A stretch of DNA of 64,000 bases from Beijerinckia indica subsp. indica ATCC 9039 (GTDB taxonomy: Bacteria > Pseudomonadota > Alphaproteobacteria > Rhizobiales > Beijerinckiaceae): assembly GCF_000019845.1 (NCBI RefSeq), contig NC_010581.1:1803501-1867500 (forward strand), given 5' to 3'. Below the pieces are notes generated by a model. It saw nothing but the letters and a program-made list of their open reading frames with translations, did not search any database and was not told the DNA's origin. This document shows positions 25,640-33,622 of this stretch, piece after piece. Position 1 is the first letter of the stretch; each line of letters opens with the position of its first letter. The translations under genes and the position numbers were made by a program.

Positions 25640-27085
25640 CTAACCCAGCTTGAACCATAAGGTGGCGATGCCGAGAAAAGAGAAGAAACCAACGACATCG
25701 GTGACCGTCGTGACGAAGGCGCCTGACGAGACCGCCGGATCAATCTTAAAATGAGCAAGCGTCTGGGGAATGAGAATACCACCCAAGGCGCCGGCCGCGA
25801 GATTGATCAACATAGCCAATGCGATCACAACACCAATGCCCGGCAATGAAAACCAATAGCCGGAGACAATGCCCGTCATCAGGCCGAAGGCCAGACCATT
25901 CACGATGCCGACCGCCAGTTCACGGCGGATGACGCGCCAGGCGTTGGCGCGCGACAATTCGCGTGTGGCGAGCGCGCGCACGACCACAGTCATGGTTTGT
26001 GTCGCCGCATTGCCGCCCTGGCTTGCGACAATGGGTGCGAGCACCGCGAGCGCCACCATCTTCTGCATCTGTTCCTCGAACAGGCCGAGAACACTGGAGG
26101 CAATGAAAGCCGTCAGAAGATTCACGAACAGCCACAAAAAGCGACCGCGCGCCGTCCACCAGACTGTATCCGATAATTCTTCCTCTTCCGAAACGCCGCC
26201 GAGCGCGCGCAGATCGGCATCCGTCTCCTCCTGAATGACATCGACGATATCATCGATGGTGATGACACCGACGAGCCGTTCCGCTTCATCGACCACCGGC
26301 ACGGAAATGAGATTGTAACGCTGAAAGATGCGGGCTACTTCGCCGCGATCCTCGGTGACGACAACACGACGGCGATCGCGCTCCATGATGTCTTCAAGAA
26401 GAGCGCTGCTGCGGGCGCGCATCAAAGTATCGAGAAAGACATTGCCGAGAAAACGATGCGCCGGATCGACGATGAAGATTTCAAAGAAGGAATCCGGCAG
26501 GTCTTCTTCATCGGTCTCGCGCATGATGTCGATCGCCTGGCCGGCGGTCCAAAAGGGTGGCGCAGTGACGACCGTGGTTTGCATCAAACGGCCCGCCGCG
26601 TTGTCCGGATAGTCGAGGCAACGGCGTAAGGCAGCGCGATCGACAGGCGGTAGAGCCTGCAGGATTTCTGCTTGTTCCTTGGCGTCGAAATCCTCCAGAA
26701 TGGTGAGCGCATCATCGCTCTCGAGCTCACGCACGCCTTCGGCGACGGTCCTTGGCGAAAAATGGGCGAGAATTTCCTCTCGGATATTATCGTCCATTTC
26801 CGTCAGGGCGGCGAAATCGAATGCCGGCCCCATCAGCCTGATCAGGGGGACGCGCAGATCCGGATCAAGCGCGACGAGAAGGGCGCCAAGATCGGCCTCG
26901 TGCAGATCATCGGCCAGTTCATGGACGGCGGCTTCTTCCCCAGCCTCGACGGCGGCCGTCACGGCGGTCAGGAAATCCGCCTTGACACTGCCGTCTTCAT
27001 CATAAATCGATGAGATGCCATCTTGGAAAGAAGCAGGCGAATCCTGGAGGATGTCCGCTTGGTCTTGCAGATCGGCCACGCGCAT
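25640..27085 (-). CDS. mgtE: Magnesium transporter MgtE
   Basis: A 481-residue magnesium channel of the inner membrane. It has the usual three parts: a cytosolic helical N-domain (residues 35-165, with LHEADLGALLVALDPDLR and YPDNAAGRLM), two CBS domains (about 165-300, with YNLISVPVVDEAERLVGVITIDDIVDVI) that sense magnesium, and five membrane helices (about 315-480). The pore signature is ASQGGNAATQTMTVVVRAL. It mediates magnesium uptake gated by internal magnesium. It converges with the glycosyltransferase gene and is divergent from the deacetylase gene. Confidence 0.95.
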   Translation of the reverse strand: MRVADLQDQADILQDSPASFQDGISSIYDEDGSVKADFLTAVTAAVEAGEEAAVHELADDLHEADLGALLVALDPDLRVPLIRLMGPAFDFAALTEMDDNIREEILAHFSPRTVAEGVRELESDDALTILEDFDAKEQAEILQALPPVDRAALRRCLDYPDNAAGRLMQTTVVTAPPFWTAGQAIDIMRETDEEDLPDSFFEIFIVDPAHRFLGNVFLDTLMRARSSALLEDIMERDRRRVVVTEDRGEVARIFQRYNLISVPVVDEAERLVGVITIDDIVDVIQEETDADLRALGGVSEEEELSDTVWWTARGRFLWLFVNLLTAFIASSVLGLFEEQMQKMVALAVLAPIVASQGGNAATQTMTVVVRALATRELSRANAWRVIRRELAVGIVNGLAFGLMTGIVSGYWFSLPGIGVVIALAMLINLAAGALGGILIPQTLAHFKIDPAVSSGAFVTTVTDVVGFFSFLGIATLWFKLG

Positions 27086-27155
27086 TACCTTGGAACGAAG
27101 AGTGGGATGCGCGGTTCATAGGCCGCATGGCCCCATAAGGTAAACCCACCCCCAC

Positions 27156-28121
27156 ATGAAAAATCGGGACGCGCTCTTTCTTTTCTTAATGGTCGCGGCA
27201 CTCGTCCGGCCAAATGTTTGGCTGGACCTTGGCCCCGGCCCCGCCGCCGCGAGCGAGACCATCGACATGGCCTGCGGGTCCAAGCAGCCGGGTGTTCAGC
27301 GACTTGGTACGGCGAGGCAGATCGAGGTCGGGACGCAAGGTGGCCTGCAAGTTGGCCTCAAAACCTATCCGCGTGACCTCGCTTTGGCCGATCACGAAAT
27401 TGTCCTGACCTTTGATGATGGACCCTGGCCGACAACGACGCCGAAAATTCTTGATGCACTGGCGGCGCAATGCGTCAAGGCAACTTTCTTCCTCATCGGG
27501 CGCAACGCGCAAGCGGCCCCGGCTCTTGTCCGGCGCGAAATCGCCGAGGGCCATACGGTCGGCCATCATACATTCTCTCATCCCGGCGCCACTTTGCGAG
27601 GCATCGGCGACATACAAGCGCGCGCTGATATCGACAAAGGTTTCACAGCCGATGACAAAGCAGCCTATGGCAAGGCAGACGCCGAACCCCGTGTCCCTTT
27701 CTTTCGCTTCCCGGGTTTTGCGGATACGCCGGCTTTGAATGCGTGGCTCAGCGAACGCAATATTGGAATTTTCGGGACAGATCTTTGGGCCTCGGACTGG
27801 TTGCCCATGACGCCGGAAGCCGAGGAAGCCTTGGTTCTTGGCCGCATCGAGAAACAGGGGCGCGGCATCGTGCTGATGCATGACAGCAAGGCCTCGACCG
27901 CCGCCATGTTACCCAAGCTTCTGGAGGATCTCCGCCTGCGCGGCTTTCGAATTGTTCATCTCGTGCCGGGCTCGGGCAAGACGGAGACCATGCCAGCGCC
28001 AGCGGGTTGGACTTCGGAGACCGAGGCCATCATCGAAACAGTCCTGCGCAAACACGCGCCAAGCCGCAAGCAGACACCAGCGGCAACGCCACCAAGGTCG
28101 GCGGAGCCATTACCACAATGA
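27156..28121 (+). CDS. Polysaccharide deacetylase (NodB-homology domain)
   Basis: An exported carbohydrate esterase family 4 protein of 321 residues. It begins with a signal peptide (LFLFLMVAALVRPNVWL) ending around AAASE. The NodB domain shows the metal-binding Asp pair in VLTFDDGPWPTTTPKIL and the HxxxH motif in VGHHTFSHPGA. It also has FFRFPGFADTPAL and the late IVLMHDSKAST. It probably removes N-acetyl groups from peptidoglycan or an envelope polysaccharide in the periplasm. A low-complexity Pro/Arg tail ends the protein. It is not in an operon. Confidence 0.88.
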   Translation: MKNRDALFLFLMVAALVRPNVWLDLGPGPAAASETIDMACGSKQPGVQRLGTARQIEVGTQGGLQVGLKTYPRDLALADHEIVLTFDDGPWPTTTPKILDALAAQCVKATFFLIGRNAQAAPALVRREIAEGHTVGHHTFSHPGATLRGIGDIQARADIDKGFTADDKAAYGKADAEPRVPFFRFPGFADTPALNAWLSERNIGIFGTDLWASDWLPMTPEAEEALVLGRIEKQGRGIVLMHDSKASTAAMLPKLLEDLRLRGFRIVHLVPGSGKTETMPAPAGWTSETEAIIETVLRKHAPSRKQTPAATPPRSAEPLPQ

Positions 28122-28628
28122 TGAAATTCAGGATTGTGGTTTAGCGGCGAGCGCGAAGAGCAGTGCGAACGCCTGCAAAGCGTTTTTGCGATTTTAAGAT
28201 TCTCTTCTGAGTCGCCGGTTAAGTGGGCGTCAGCAAGGTTCTCTCACAAGGTCGATTCGCCGAGGTCTTCGTCGAAAGCAGGAACCCAATCGCGATAGAG
28301 CGCTCCGGCGAGGGCGACAGTCTGCCTGTGAGTGAGACCGCCCCGATCTTGACCCGGTAAAAGCGTCTCCCATCGGAAGCATGACAGTCTTGCTTCGAAG
28401 CTTGACTAAAAGACGGGCTGGAACTCTCGCTCGGAGATACAGAGAACCCCAGGCTTCATGTGACGGCAAGGCCGAGCCTTGCGAGACTGCAGCGAGTCCC
28501 TACATTGTGCGAGCAATGTGCTTGCGAGGGATATTAAGAAGCCCTTGTGCGAACGCATTGTATGCAACCGCTCAACACCGAAGGCATTGATCTAGCGCAA
28601 CCATTATACACGTGAAAACGTAATATAA
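28122..28628. other. Non-coding gap before tRNA-Leu
   Basis: In this 507-bp gap I see no supported gene. GCCTGCAAAGCGTTTTTGCG near 28171 could be a weak terminator of the deacetylase gene. The frames present have no recognisable domain or ribosome-binding site. Confidence 0.4.
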
Positions 28629-28713
28629 TGGTGCGGCCAAGAGGACTCGAACCTCCACTGGTCTCCCAACTAGCACCTCAAGCTAGCGCGTCTACCAATT
28701 CCGCCATGGCCGC
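28629..28713 (-). tRNA. tRNA-Leu (GAG)
   Basis: The minus strand folds as a class II tRNA. The acceptor strand GCGGCCA pairs with TGGCCGC, and the CCA is encoded. There is a D-arm in GGAATTGGTAGACGC, anticodon stem CTAGC/GCTAG with loop TTGAGGT (anticodon GAG), a long variable arm, and a T-arm containing GGTTCGAGTCC. The length is 85 nt including CCA. No integrase gene or duplicated tRNA 3-prime end was found next to it. Confidence 0.95.
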
Positions 28714-28922
28714 GAATCGTCGGTGTTGGAAGGAAACCCTCAGCACCGCGACAGGGGCGTCGTCTAACAAATCGATGAAGGTATGGCAAGCGCCCTTCGA
28801 CAAGCTCGACACGATTAGTTGGACTTTCTCTTGCGATCGGATTGGGGCAAAGTCGCCAAGAGCGTTGGTGGCGGCTTTCGAGTAAGGTTCATGGCCCCTC
28901 CCTTTTCTTTCCGGAGATCTTC

Positions 28923-29642
28923 ATGCTGACACGCGACAGCTTGACCCCTGCCATGCTGCCTGAGGCCGATGGCACCGGCATCGAATGGCGGATTTCGGAA
29001 ACTTATGTTCCTTATCCGGAAGCCTTGGCGCTGATGGAGGAGCGGGCCGCAGCCATTGCCGAGGGCACTGCCGGCGAGCTTGTCTGGCTGGTCGAGCACC
29101 CTCCTCTCTATACCGCCGGCACTTCGGCGCATGATTCTGATCTTCTCGATCAACGGTTTCCTGTCTATCGCGCCGGGCGCGGCGGCCAGTTCACTTACCA
29201 TGGCCCGGGCCAGCGCGTGGTCTATGTCATGCTTGATCTGAAGCGGCGCGTCCCCGATCTTCGCGCTTATGTCGCTGCCCTCGAAGCCTGGATCATCGAC
29301 ACTTTGGCCTCCTTCAACATCAAGGGGGAACGGCGTGAGGACCGGGTGGGCGTGTGGGTCGCACGGCCCGACAAACCGTCAGGTTTGGGCGGTGAAATGG
29401 CCGAGGATAAGATTGCCGCTATCGGCATCAGGGTCCGCCGCTGGGTCACGTTCCACGGCATTGCCTTGAATGTCGAGCCGGATCTGTCGCATTTTTCAGG
29501 CATCGTGCCCTGTGGCATTGCCAGCGCGCATTATGGCGTGACGAGCCTCGTCGATCTCGGCCTTCCAGTCAGTATGGACGATGCCGATCTGGCCCTGCGC
29601 CAGGCTTTCGAGCCGATTTTCGGCAAGACGTACCTGCCCTGA
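28923..29642 (+). CDS. lipB: Octanoyl-[acyl-carrier-protein]:protein N-octanoyltransferase
   Basis: Transfers octanoyl from acyl carrier protein to lipoyl domains of 2-oxoacid dehydrogenases and GcvH, the first step of lipoate synthesis. The ATG at 28923 ([12 protein letters not shown]) gives 239 residues. Motifs are [37 protein letters not shown], the catalytic Lys in [11 protein letters not shown] and the catalytic Cys in FSGIVPCGI. The frame is open 27 codons upstream but that part resembles non-coding DNA. The gene is monocistronic, 200 bp from tRNA-Leu and divergent from it. Confidence 0.94.
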   Translation: MLTRDSLTPAMLPEADGTGIEWRISETYVPYPEALALMEERAAAIAEGTAGELVWLVEHPPLYTAGTSAHDSDLLDQRFPVYRAGRGGQFTYHGPGQRVVYVMLDLKRRVPDLRAYVAALEAWIIDTLASFNIKGERREDRVGVWVARPDKPSGLGGEMAEDKIAAIGIRVRRWVTFHGIALNVEPDLSHFSGIVPCGIASAHYGVTSLVDLGLPVSMDDADLALRQAFEPIFGKTYLP

Positions 29643-29773
29643 ATATCTCTCGGGAAATTCCCCTTCACGTGGATTTCACAAGAGCTTTGGCTTCGCTTTT
29701 GCTTGTTGAGGAAGAGCTTCCGAAGGTTTTGCGCCTGGGGAAAAATTCGTCACCACAAGGAAACGAACGTCCG

Positions 29774-30439
29774 ATGACCACCGGCTACGATATCAAATAT
29801 GCCAAAGCCTTCTTCGACCTGCCGATCGAAGCGCGTTTGACCAAGATCATCGACAATTCCTTTCCGGATTGGGTCAATAATTGCAACACTGGCGTCAGCC
29901 TCATCTATGCCAATGCCTGCAAAATGGTCGAGGCCGTGACCGAAAAAGTGCTCGAAACCAGCGAGGATCATCTGGGCGATTTCGAGGTTTTCTCGTCAAG
30001 CACGGCGCACGAAGTCGAGACCGGCTATGATCTCTTCAACCCGGATACGGGCGCGCTGGTCGCCGCTGGCACCAACGGCGTGGCGGAAGGCTATTTCTAT
30101 TTTCTCGAAACCGGCATCCGTTGCATGAGCTCGGACAATGCCAAATTCGAACCGCGCTGGCTTACGCCGGAAGATCCAGCCATTGTCGAAAATCTCGTCA
30201 AAACCTATCAGCATGTTTTCCCCGTGCAATTGCGCTTCTGGGCGCAGGACGCCGAGGACTATCAATCGCTCTATGACACGTTCAAGGCGACGCTGAAGGA
30301 TTTCCCGAAAGTGAGTGTGGTCGAGAAACAATTGTCGGCGCCGCTCCGCGCGAAATTCCGTTTCCGTCCGAAGCGCAAGGAACAGATCGAGCTTGTCGAA
30401 ACGCCAGTGACAGCCATCGCGATCGGCCTGGAATTATAA
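29774..30439 (+). CDS. Hypothetical protein of unknown family
   Basis: A 221-residue soluble protein starting MTTGYDIKYAKAFFDLPIEA at 29774. I do not recognise any domain. It has no signal peptide or membrane segment. Features are several aromatic-rich stretches (VAEGYFYFLETGIRCM, PVQLRFWAQDAEDYQSLYDTF), three cysteines (NNCNTG, ANACKM, IRCMSS) and a basic segment near the end (LRAKFRFRPKRKEQ). Codon use is like its neighbours and a strong terminator follows 40 bp downstream, so it is a genuine, probably well-expressed gene. Confidence 0.7.
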   Translation: MTTGYDIKYAKAFFDLPIEARLTKIIDNSFPDWVNNCNTGVSLIYANACKMVEAVTEKVLETSEDHLGDFEVFSSSTAHEVETGYDLFNPDTGALVAAGTNGVAEGYFYFLETGIRCMSSDNAKFEPRWLTPEDPAIVENLVKTYQHVFPVQLRFWAQDAEDYQSLYDTFKATLKDFPKVSVVEKQLSAPLRAKFRFRPKRKEQIELVETPVTAIAIGLEL

Positions 30440-30480
30440 TCACTCTTCTTGCATGTGTTTACATGTATGCGCTATCAAGC

Positions 30481-30519
30481 ATCGGACCCGAAGGGACATC
30501 CCTTCGGGTCCGATTTTTT
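30481..30519 (+). terminator. Strong rho-independent terminator
   Basis: ATCGGACCCGAAGGGA (30481-30496) and TCCCTTCGGGTCCGAT pair perfectly around a CA loop and are followed by TTTTTT. It terminates the hypothetical gene ending at 30439 and lies just before the convergent marR-type gene stop at 30526. Confidence 0.9.
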
Positions 30520-30525
30520 ATGCAT

Positions 30526-30978
30526 TCAGAGCGTGGCTAAGGTTCTGAGGCCGACGCGCAGACGCTCGGCATTGAGGCTGCCAAGCTGTTCTTCGATGGC
30601 GTCATGCGCCTGTCGCCAAAGGGGTATAGCTTCCGACAAAAGCATCAATCCTTCCGGCATCAGGTTGAGCAACCGGCCACGGCGATCTTTCGGGTCCTTT
30701 GTCACCTGAACAAGATTCCGGCGTTCCAGGGGTTTGAGCGCGGCTGTCAGTGTCGTGCGGTCCATCGCAAGCAGCGCCGCAACCATTCCCATTCCCGGAG
30801 GTTTCGGCTGATTGAGCGCCATCAAGAGAGAAAACTGGCCATTGGTCAGGCCGAGTGGCCGCAACACATCATCAAAATGCCGCGCCAGAGCCCGCGCTGA
30901 GCGTTGGACGTGCAGGCATAAACATGTATCGCGAAGCAGAAGCGTGGTTTCAAAAGGGACCATCGGTTGGTTTGACAT
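30526..30978 (-). CDS. MarR-family transcriptional regulator
   Basis: A 150-residue winged-helix repressor. The DNA-binding part is GLTNGQFSLLMALNQ...GMGMVAALLAMDRTTLTAALKPLERRNLVQVTKDPKDRRGRLLNL, read in parts at residues 43-105: recognition helix then wing. The flanking helices form the dimer interface. One Cys pair at residues 19 and 21 (TCLCLH) could respond to oxidants or electrophiles, but this is speculation. It is divergent from the VOC-family gene, with a palindrome in the shared promoter, so self-repression and repression of that gene is the likely circuit. Confidence 0.9.
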   Translation of the reverse strand: MSNQPMVPFETTLLLRDTCLCLHVQRSARALARHFDDVLRPLGLTNGQFSLLMALNQPKPPGMGMVAALLAMDRTTLTAALKPLERRNLVQVTKDPKDRRGRLLNLMPEGLMLLSEAIPLWRQAHDAIEEQLGSLNAERLRVGLRTLATL

Positions 30979-31015
30979 GATAATTTATTTATGTTGATAT
31001 CAATATATTTGTCAA
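30972..31015. promoter_or_regulatory. Divergent promoters with MarR-type operator
   Basis: Rightward: TTGACA (30972-30977), a 17-bp spacer, TGATAT (30995-31000). Leftward: TTGACA as the complement of 31010-31015 with an AT-rich -10 near 30988-30994, which would put the regulator transcript start at or next to its ATG. The 16-bp near-palindrome ATGTTGATATCAATAT (30991-31006), with exact core TTGATATCAA, overlaps both. Confidence 0.6.
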
Positions 31016-31045
31016 GGCTGTGACCGTCTAACAGGAGGAATGATT

Positions 31046-31828
31046 ATGTCCACGACCCAGGGAACATTCGTCTGGTATGAGCTGATGACCACTGACGCCA
31101 AGGCGGCCGAGACCTTTTATCGCGATGTGGTCGGCTGGGGCTCGCAGGATGCGGGTACGGAAGGCATGGCCTATACGCTGCTGACGGTCGGCGGTATCCC
31201 CCGGGCTGGCCTGATGGTGTTGCCCAAGGAAGCGAGCGACGCTGGTGCGCATCCCGGCTGGATCGGTTATGTCGCCGTGGATGATGTTGATGCGAGCGCC
31301 GCCAAGGTCTCGGAACTCGGCGGCAAGGTTTTGCGCCAGCCTGACAATATTCCCAATATTGGCCGTTTCTCGGTGGTGGCTGACCCGCAAGGCGCGGCTT
31401 TTGTTCTGTTCAAAGGAGCAGCGGAAATGCCGTCCCCTGCGCCGGGAACGGTGAGCCCGGGCACGCCTGGCACCACGGGATGGCATGAACTCGCGGCCGG
31501 AGACTGGGAAAAAGCCTTTGACTTTTATTCAGCTCTGTTTGGTTGGACCAAGGATCAGACTTTCGATATGGGCCCGATGGGCACCTATCAGCTTTTCGCG
31601 CATGATGGCGCGCCGATCGGCGGCATGATGACCAAACCACCGATCCTGCCAGTCCCTTTCTGGTCCTATTATTTCTTCGTCGATTCGATCAATGCCGCCA
31701 TTGACCGCGTCAAATCCGCTGGCGGCACGGTGACCAATGGGCCGCATCAAGTGCCGGGCGGCGATTGGATCATTCATGGGCTTGATCCCCAGGGAGCCCC
31801 CTTCGCGCTCGTCAGCCGCAACGCCTGA
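31046..31828 (+). CDS. VOC-family (glyoxalase/dioxygenase-fold) protein, two domains
   Basis: A 260-residue cytoplasmic protein of two tandem VOC half-domains: residues 1-120 (FVWYELMTTDAKAAETFYRDVVGW ... GRFSVVADPQGAAFVLFK) and 135-258 (GWHELAAGDWEKAFDFYSALFGW ... WIIHGLDPQGAPFALVSR). It is like the CFP-30/CFP-32 group, whose substrates are mostly unknown. The ATG at 31046 was chosen because AGGAGG (31033-31038) is 7 nt upstream; an ATG at 31040 is too close. Control by the divergent MarR-type regulator is likely, suggesting a role in handling a toxic small molecule. Confidence 0.85.
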   Translation: MSTTQGTFVWYELMTTDAKAAETFYRDVVGWGSQDAGTEGMAYTLLTVGGIPRAGLMVLPKEASDAGAHPGWIGYVAVDDVDASAAKVSELGGKVLRQPDNIPNIGRFSVVADPQGAAFVLFKGAAEMPSPAPGTVSPGTPGTTGWHELAAGDWEKAFDFYSALFGWTKDQTFDMGPMGTYQLFAHDGAPIGGMMTKPPILPVPFWSYYFFVDSINAAIDRVKSAGGTVTNGPHQVPGGDWIIHGLDPQGAPFALVSRNA

Positions 31829-31838
31829 TCCAGGCTTC

Positions 31839-31878
31839 AAAGCACCGGGCATGGATCGAACTCAGGCCCGGTGCTTCC
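31839..31878. terminator. Bidirectional terminator candidate
   Basis: AAGCACCGGG and CCCGGTGCTT are exact inverted repeats (10 bp arms) between the convergent VOC gene and the exported protein gene. The T content downstream is modest on both sides. Confidence 0.6.
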
Positions 31879-31887
31879 CTTAAAGCC

Positions 31888-32487
31888 TTACATGCCCTTC
31901 AAGCGCTTGTTGCATTCACTGTAATAGCCACCGCCCGTTATGATCCATTTCAGGCCGCCATTCGCATTGGTTTCTTTATTGGCGTTATATTGATCGAGGC
32001 AGGTATGCATCCGCGCCTTGGCCGGTTTTTCAGCCTGGTATTTGGCAGAAATCGCCGAGGGGAAAACCGCCGCGCTAGGAGCCGCAGCGGGGGCGGCGGG
32101 CACGGCGGGCACGGGCGGAGTTTTGGGCGCAGCCGGCGGCGTGGCAGGTTTAAGCGGATTGGCTGGAGCGGCCGGCGCGGCAGGTGCCGCGGGCGTGCCT
32201 GCCGCCACTGCCTCTGGCGTCGGCGTGCCGCTCGACCCGACACGGGCATCATGCGCGCATTGGGAGAAGAATTGCGTCCAGCTACGGCCGTTCAACATAT
32301 CCCCGGCTTTTGCAGCCTGATACTTTTGACTGCATTCCTCGCGGATCGATTGAGCTTGCGCCGGGACGAGGCCCACGAAACCCATCAGCAGCAGCCCCGC
32401 CGCGCTGGCCAATGGCAGAGGCATTGTGTTTCCAAGAGCCCGGAGCGTGGGCTCAGCTCGGGCCGACACGAAACGATGAAGGTACAT
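31888..32487 (-). CDS. Exported Ala/Pro-rich hypothetical protein
   Basis: Starting at the ATG at 32487, which has AGGAG six bases upstream, the protein has 199 residues; an ATG at 32493 is too near that site. Residues 20-45 hold an export signal (LASAAGLLLMGFVGLVPAQAQ). The mature protein starts SIREECSQKYQAAKAG with a motif that recurs at the C-terminus (AISAKYQAEKPAKARMHTCLDQYNANK ... YSECNKRLKG), so two copies of a short Cys-containing helix pair flank an Ala/Pro linker of about 70 residues. Similar PsiF-like small secreted proteins occur in Bradyrhizobium and relatives. Function unknown. Confidence 0.65.
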   Translation of the reverse strand: MYLHRFVSARAEPTLRALGNTMPLPLASAAGLLLMGFVGLVPAQAQSIREECSQKYQAAKAGDMLNGRSWTQFFSQCAHDARVGSSGTPTPEAVAAGTPAAPAAPAAPANPLKPATPPAAPKTPPVPAVPAAPAAAPSAAVFPSAISAKYQAEKPAKARMHTCLDQYNANKETNANGGLKWIITGGGYYSECNKRLKGM

Positions 32488-32808
32488 CGGCATCTCCTGG
32501 CTCTCCAATGTCAAACTCAAAAGGGAACACTCGTTTGGATTGTATGATGCGTCATCAAACATTCAGAACAGGATGACGAAACATCGTTTCGAACTCATGG
32601 CTTGGGCCGCTTGCATGCTGGCCCCATGCGTCATTCATAGCCGGTCCGCATGGACAAGAGATGAACACGTTTCGAGCTCAGTCCGTGATTCTCGACATGC
32701 CGACGTTATTCCTCGATCCCGGATTGCGCCAGGGTGAATGAATGCTTTCACCGACCTTGAACGGGAGTTGGGGTATGTGTTTGATGGTGAGGCATGGACT
32801 CGTTTGCG

Positions 32809-33297
32809 TTAACGCTTGGCCTTTGCTTTGCGTGGAGGCTTGGCGGGCCATTTGACAATATAGTCAATATAATCCTCGAGAGGGATATCGGTTTCCGACG
32901 CGGCCACTCGTCCGCGCACGGAAACGCCCGCCTTATGCACGCTGTCTGGGTCGCCAGAGACCAACGGGTGCCACCAGGCAAGGTCTTTTCCTTCGGCAAT
33001 CAGACGATAGGCACAGGTGGGCGGTAACCAGCTCAGGCTTCGCACGATGTCCGGCGTGAGCGCAATGCAATCCTCGACGAGTGTTCCACGCTGCGGATAA
33101 TCCTTGCAGCCACATGTCTTGGCATCGAACAAGTGGCAGGCGAGATTGGTGAAATGGATCTGGCTGGTGTCCTCGTCCTCCAGCTTGACGAGGCAACAGC
33201 GTCCACAGCCGTCGCAAAGGCTTTCCCATTCGGCCTTGTCGAATTCCTCGAGCGCCCTGCCCTGCCAGAATTTTGTTGGCAGCGAGACCTTGGTCAT
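32809..33297 (-). CDS. YcgN-family cysteine-cluster protein (UPF0260)
   Basis: A 162-residue cytoplasmic protein of the YcgN/YkgJ-like family. Conserved features are [32 protein letters not shown], then LACHLFD and CGCKDYPQR, and the late [22 protein letters not shown]. The eight or so clustered cysteines suggest binding of an iron-sulfur cluster or zinc; the biochemical role is not known. Length and motif order are standard. The C-terminus is a short basic tail ([10 protein letters not shown]). It is not obviously in an operon. Confidence 0.9.
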   Translation of the reverse strand: MTKVSLPTKFWQGRALEEFDKAEWESLCDGCGRCCLVKLEDEDTSQIHFTNLACHLFDAKTCGCKDYPQRGTLVEDCIALTPDIVRSLSWLPPTCAYRLIAEGKDLAWWHPLVSGDPDSVHKAGVSVRGRVAASETDIPLEDYIDYIVKWPAKPPRKAKAKR

Positions 33298-33622
33298 AAA
33301 TCCTTCCCTATCTCGAACGATAAGAATTTAGAAACCGATTCGCGCCATTTGCAGGGAAAGGGGTTGATAAATCCATCGAAATTCAACCTTTGCCATTTGA
33401 ATTAGGCAAGACGCACCATAAATTAGCAATTGTTGATCTCGGCTGGCTCAGGAGAGTGATTTCCAGCACACTCGGTCCCCAGGGTTTCCAAGGGGTTCCA
33501 GGCGTCTGGCATATCTATCCCAAAAATGACAGACCGCAGCGCGTTAACAGACGATCGACGCAAGGTTCGCACCTGTTTCCCCTGCCAAACTGTCCTCCAA
33601 GCGTGCCGGAGAGGAGGAGCCT

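Noticed and set aside
28629..28713. tRNA-Leu as an integration site of a genomic island
   Set aside because: No integrase gene and no duplicated tRNA end on either side within the window.
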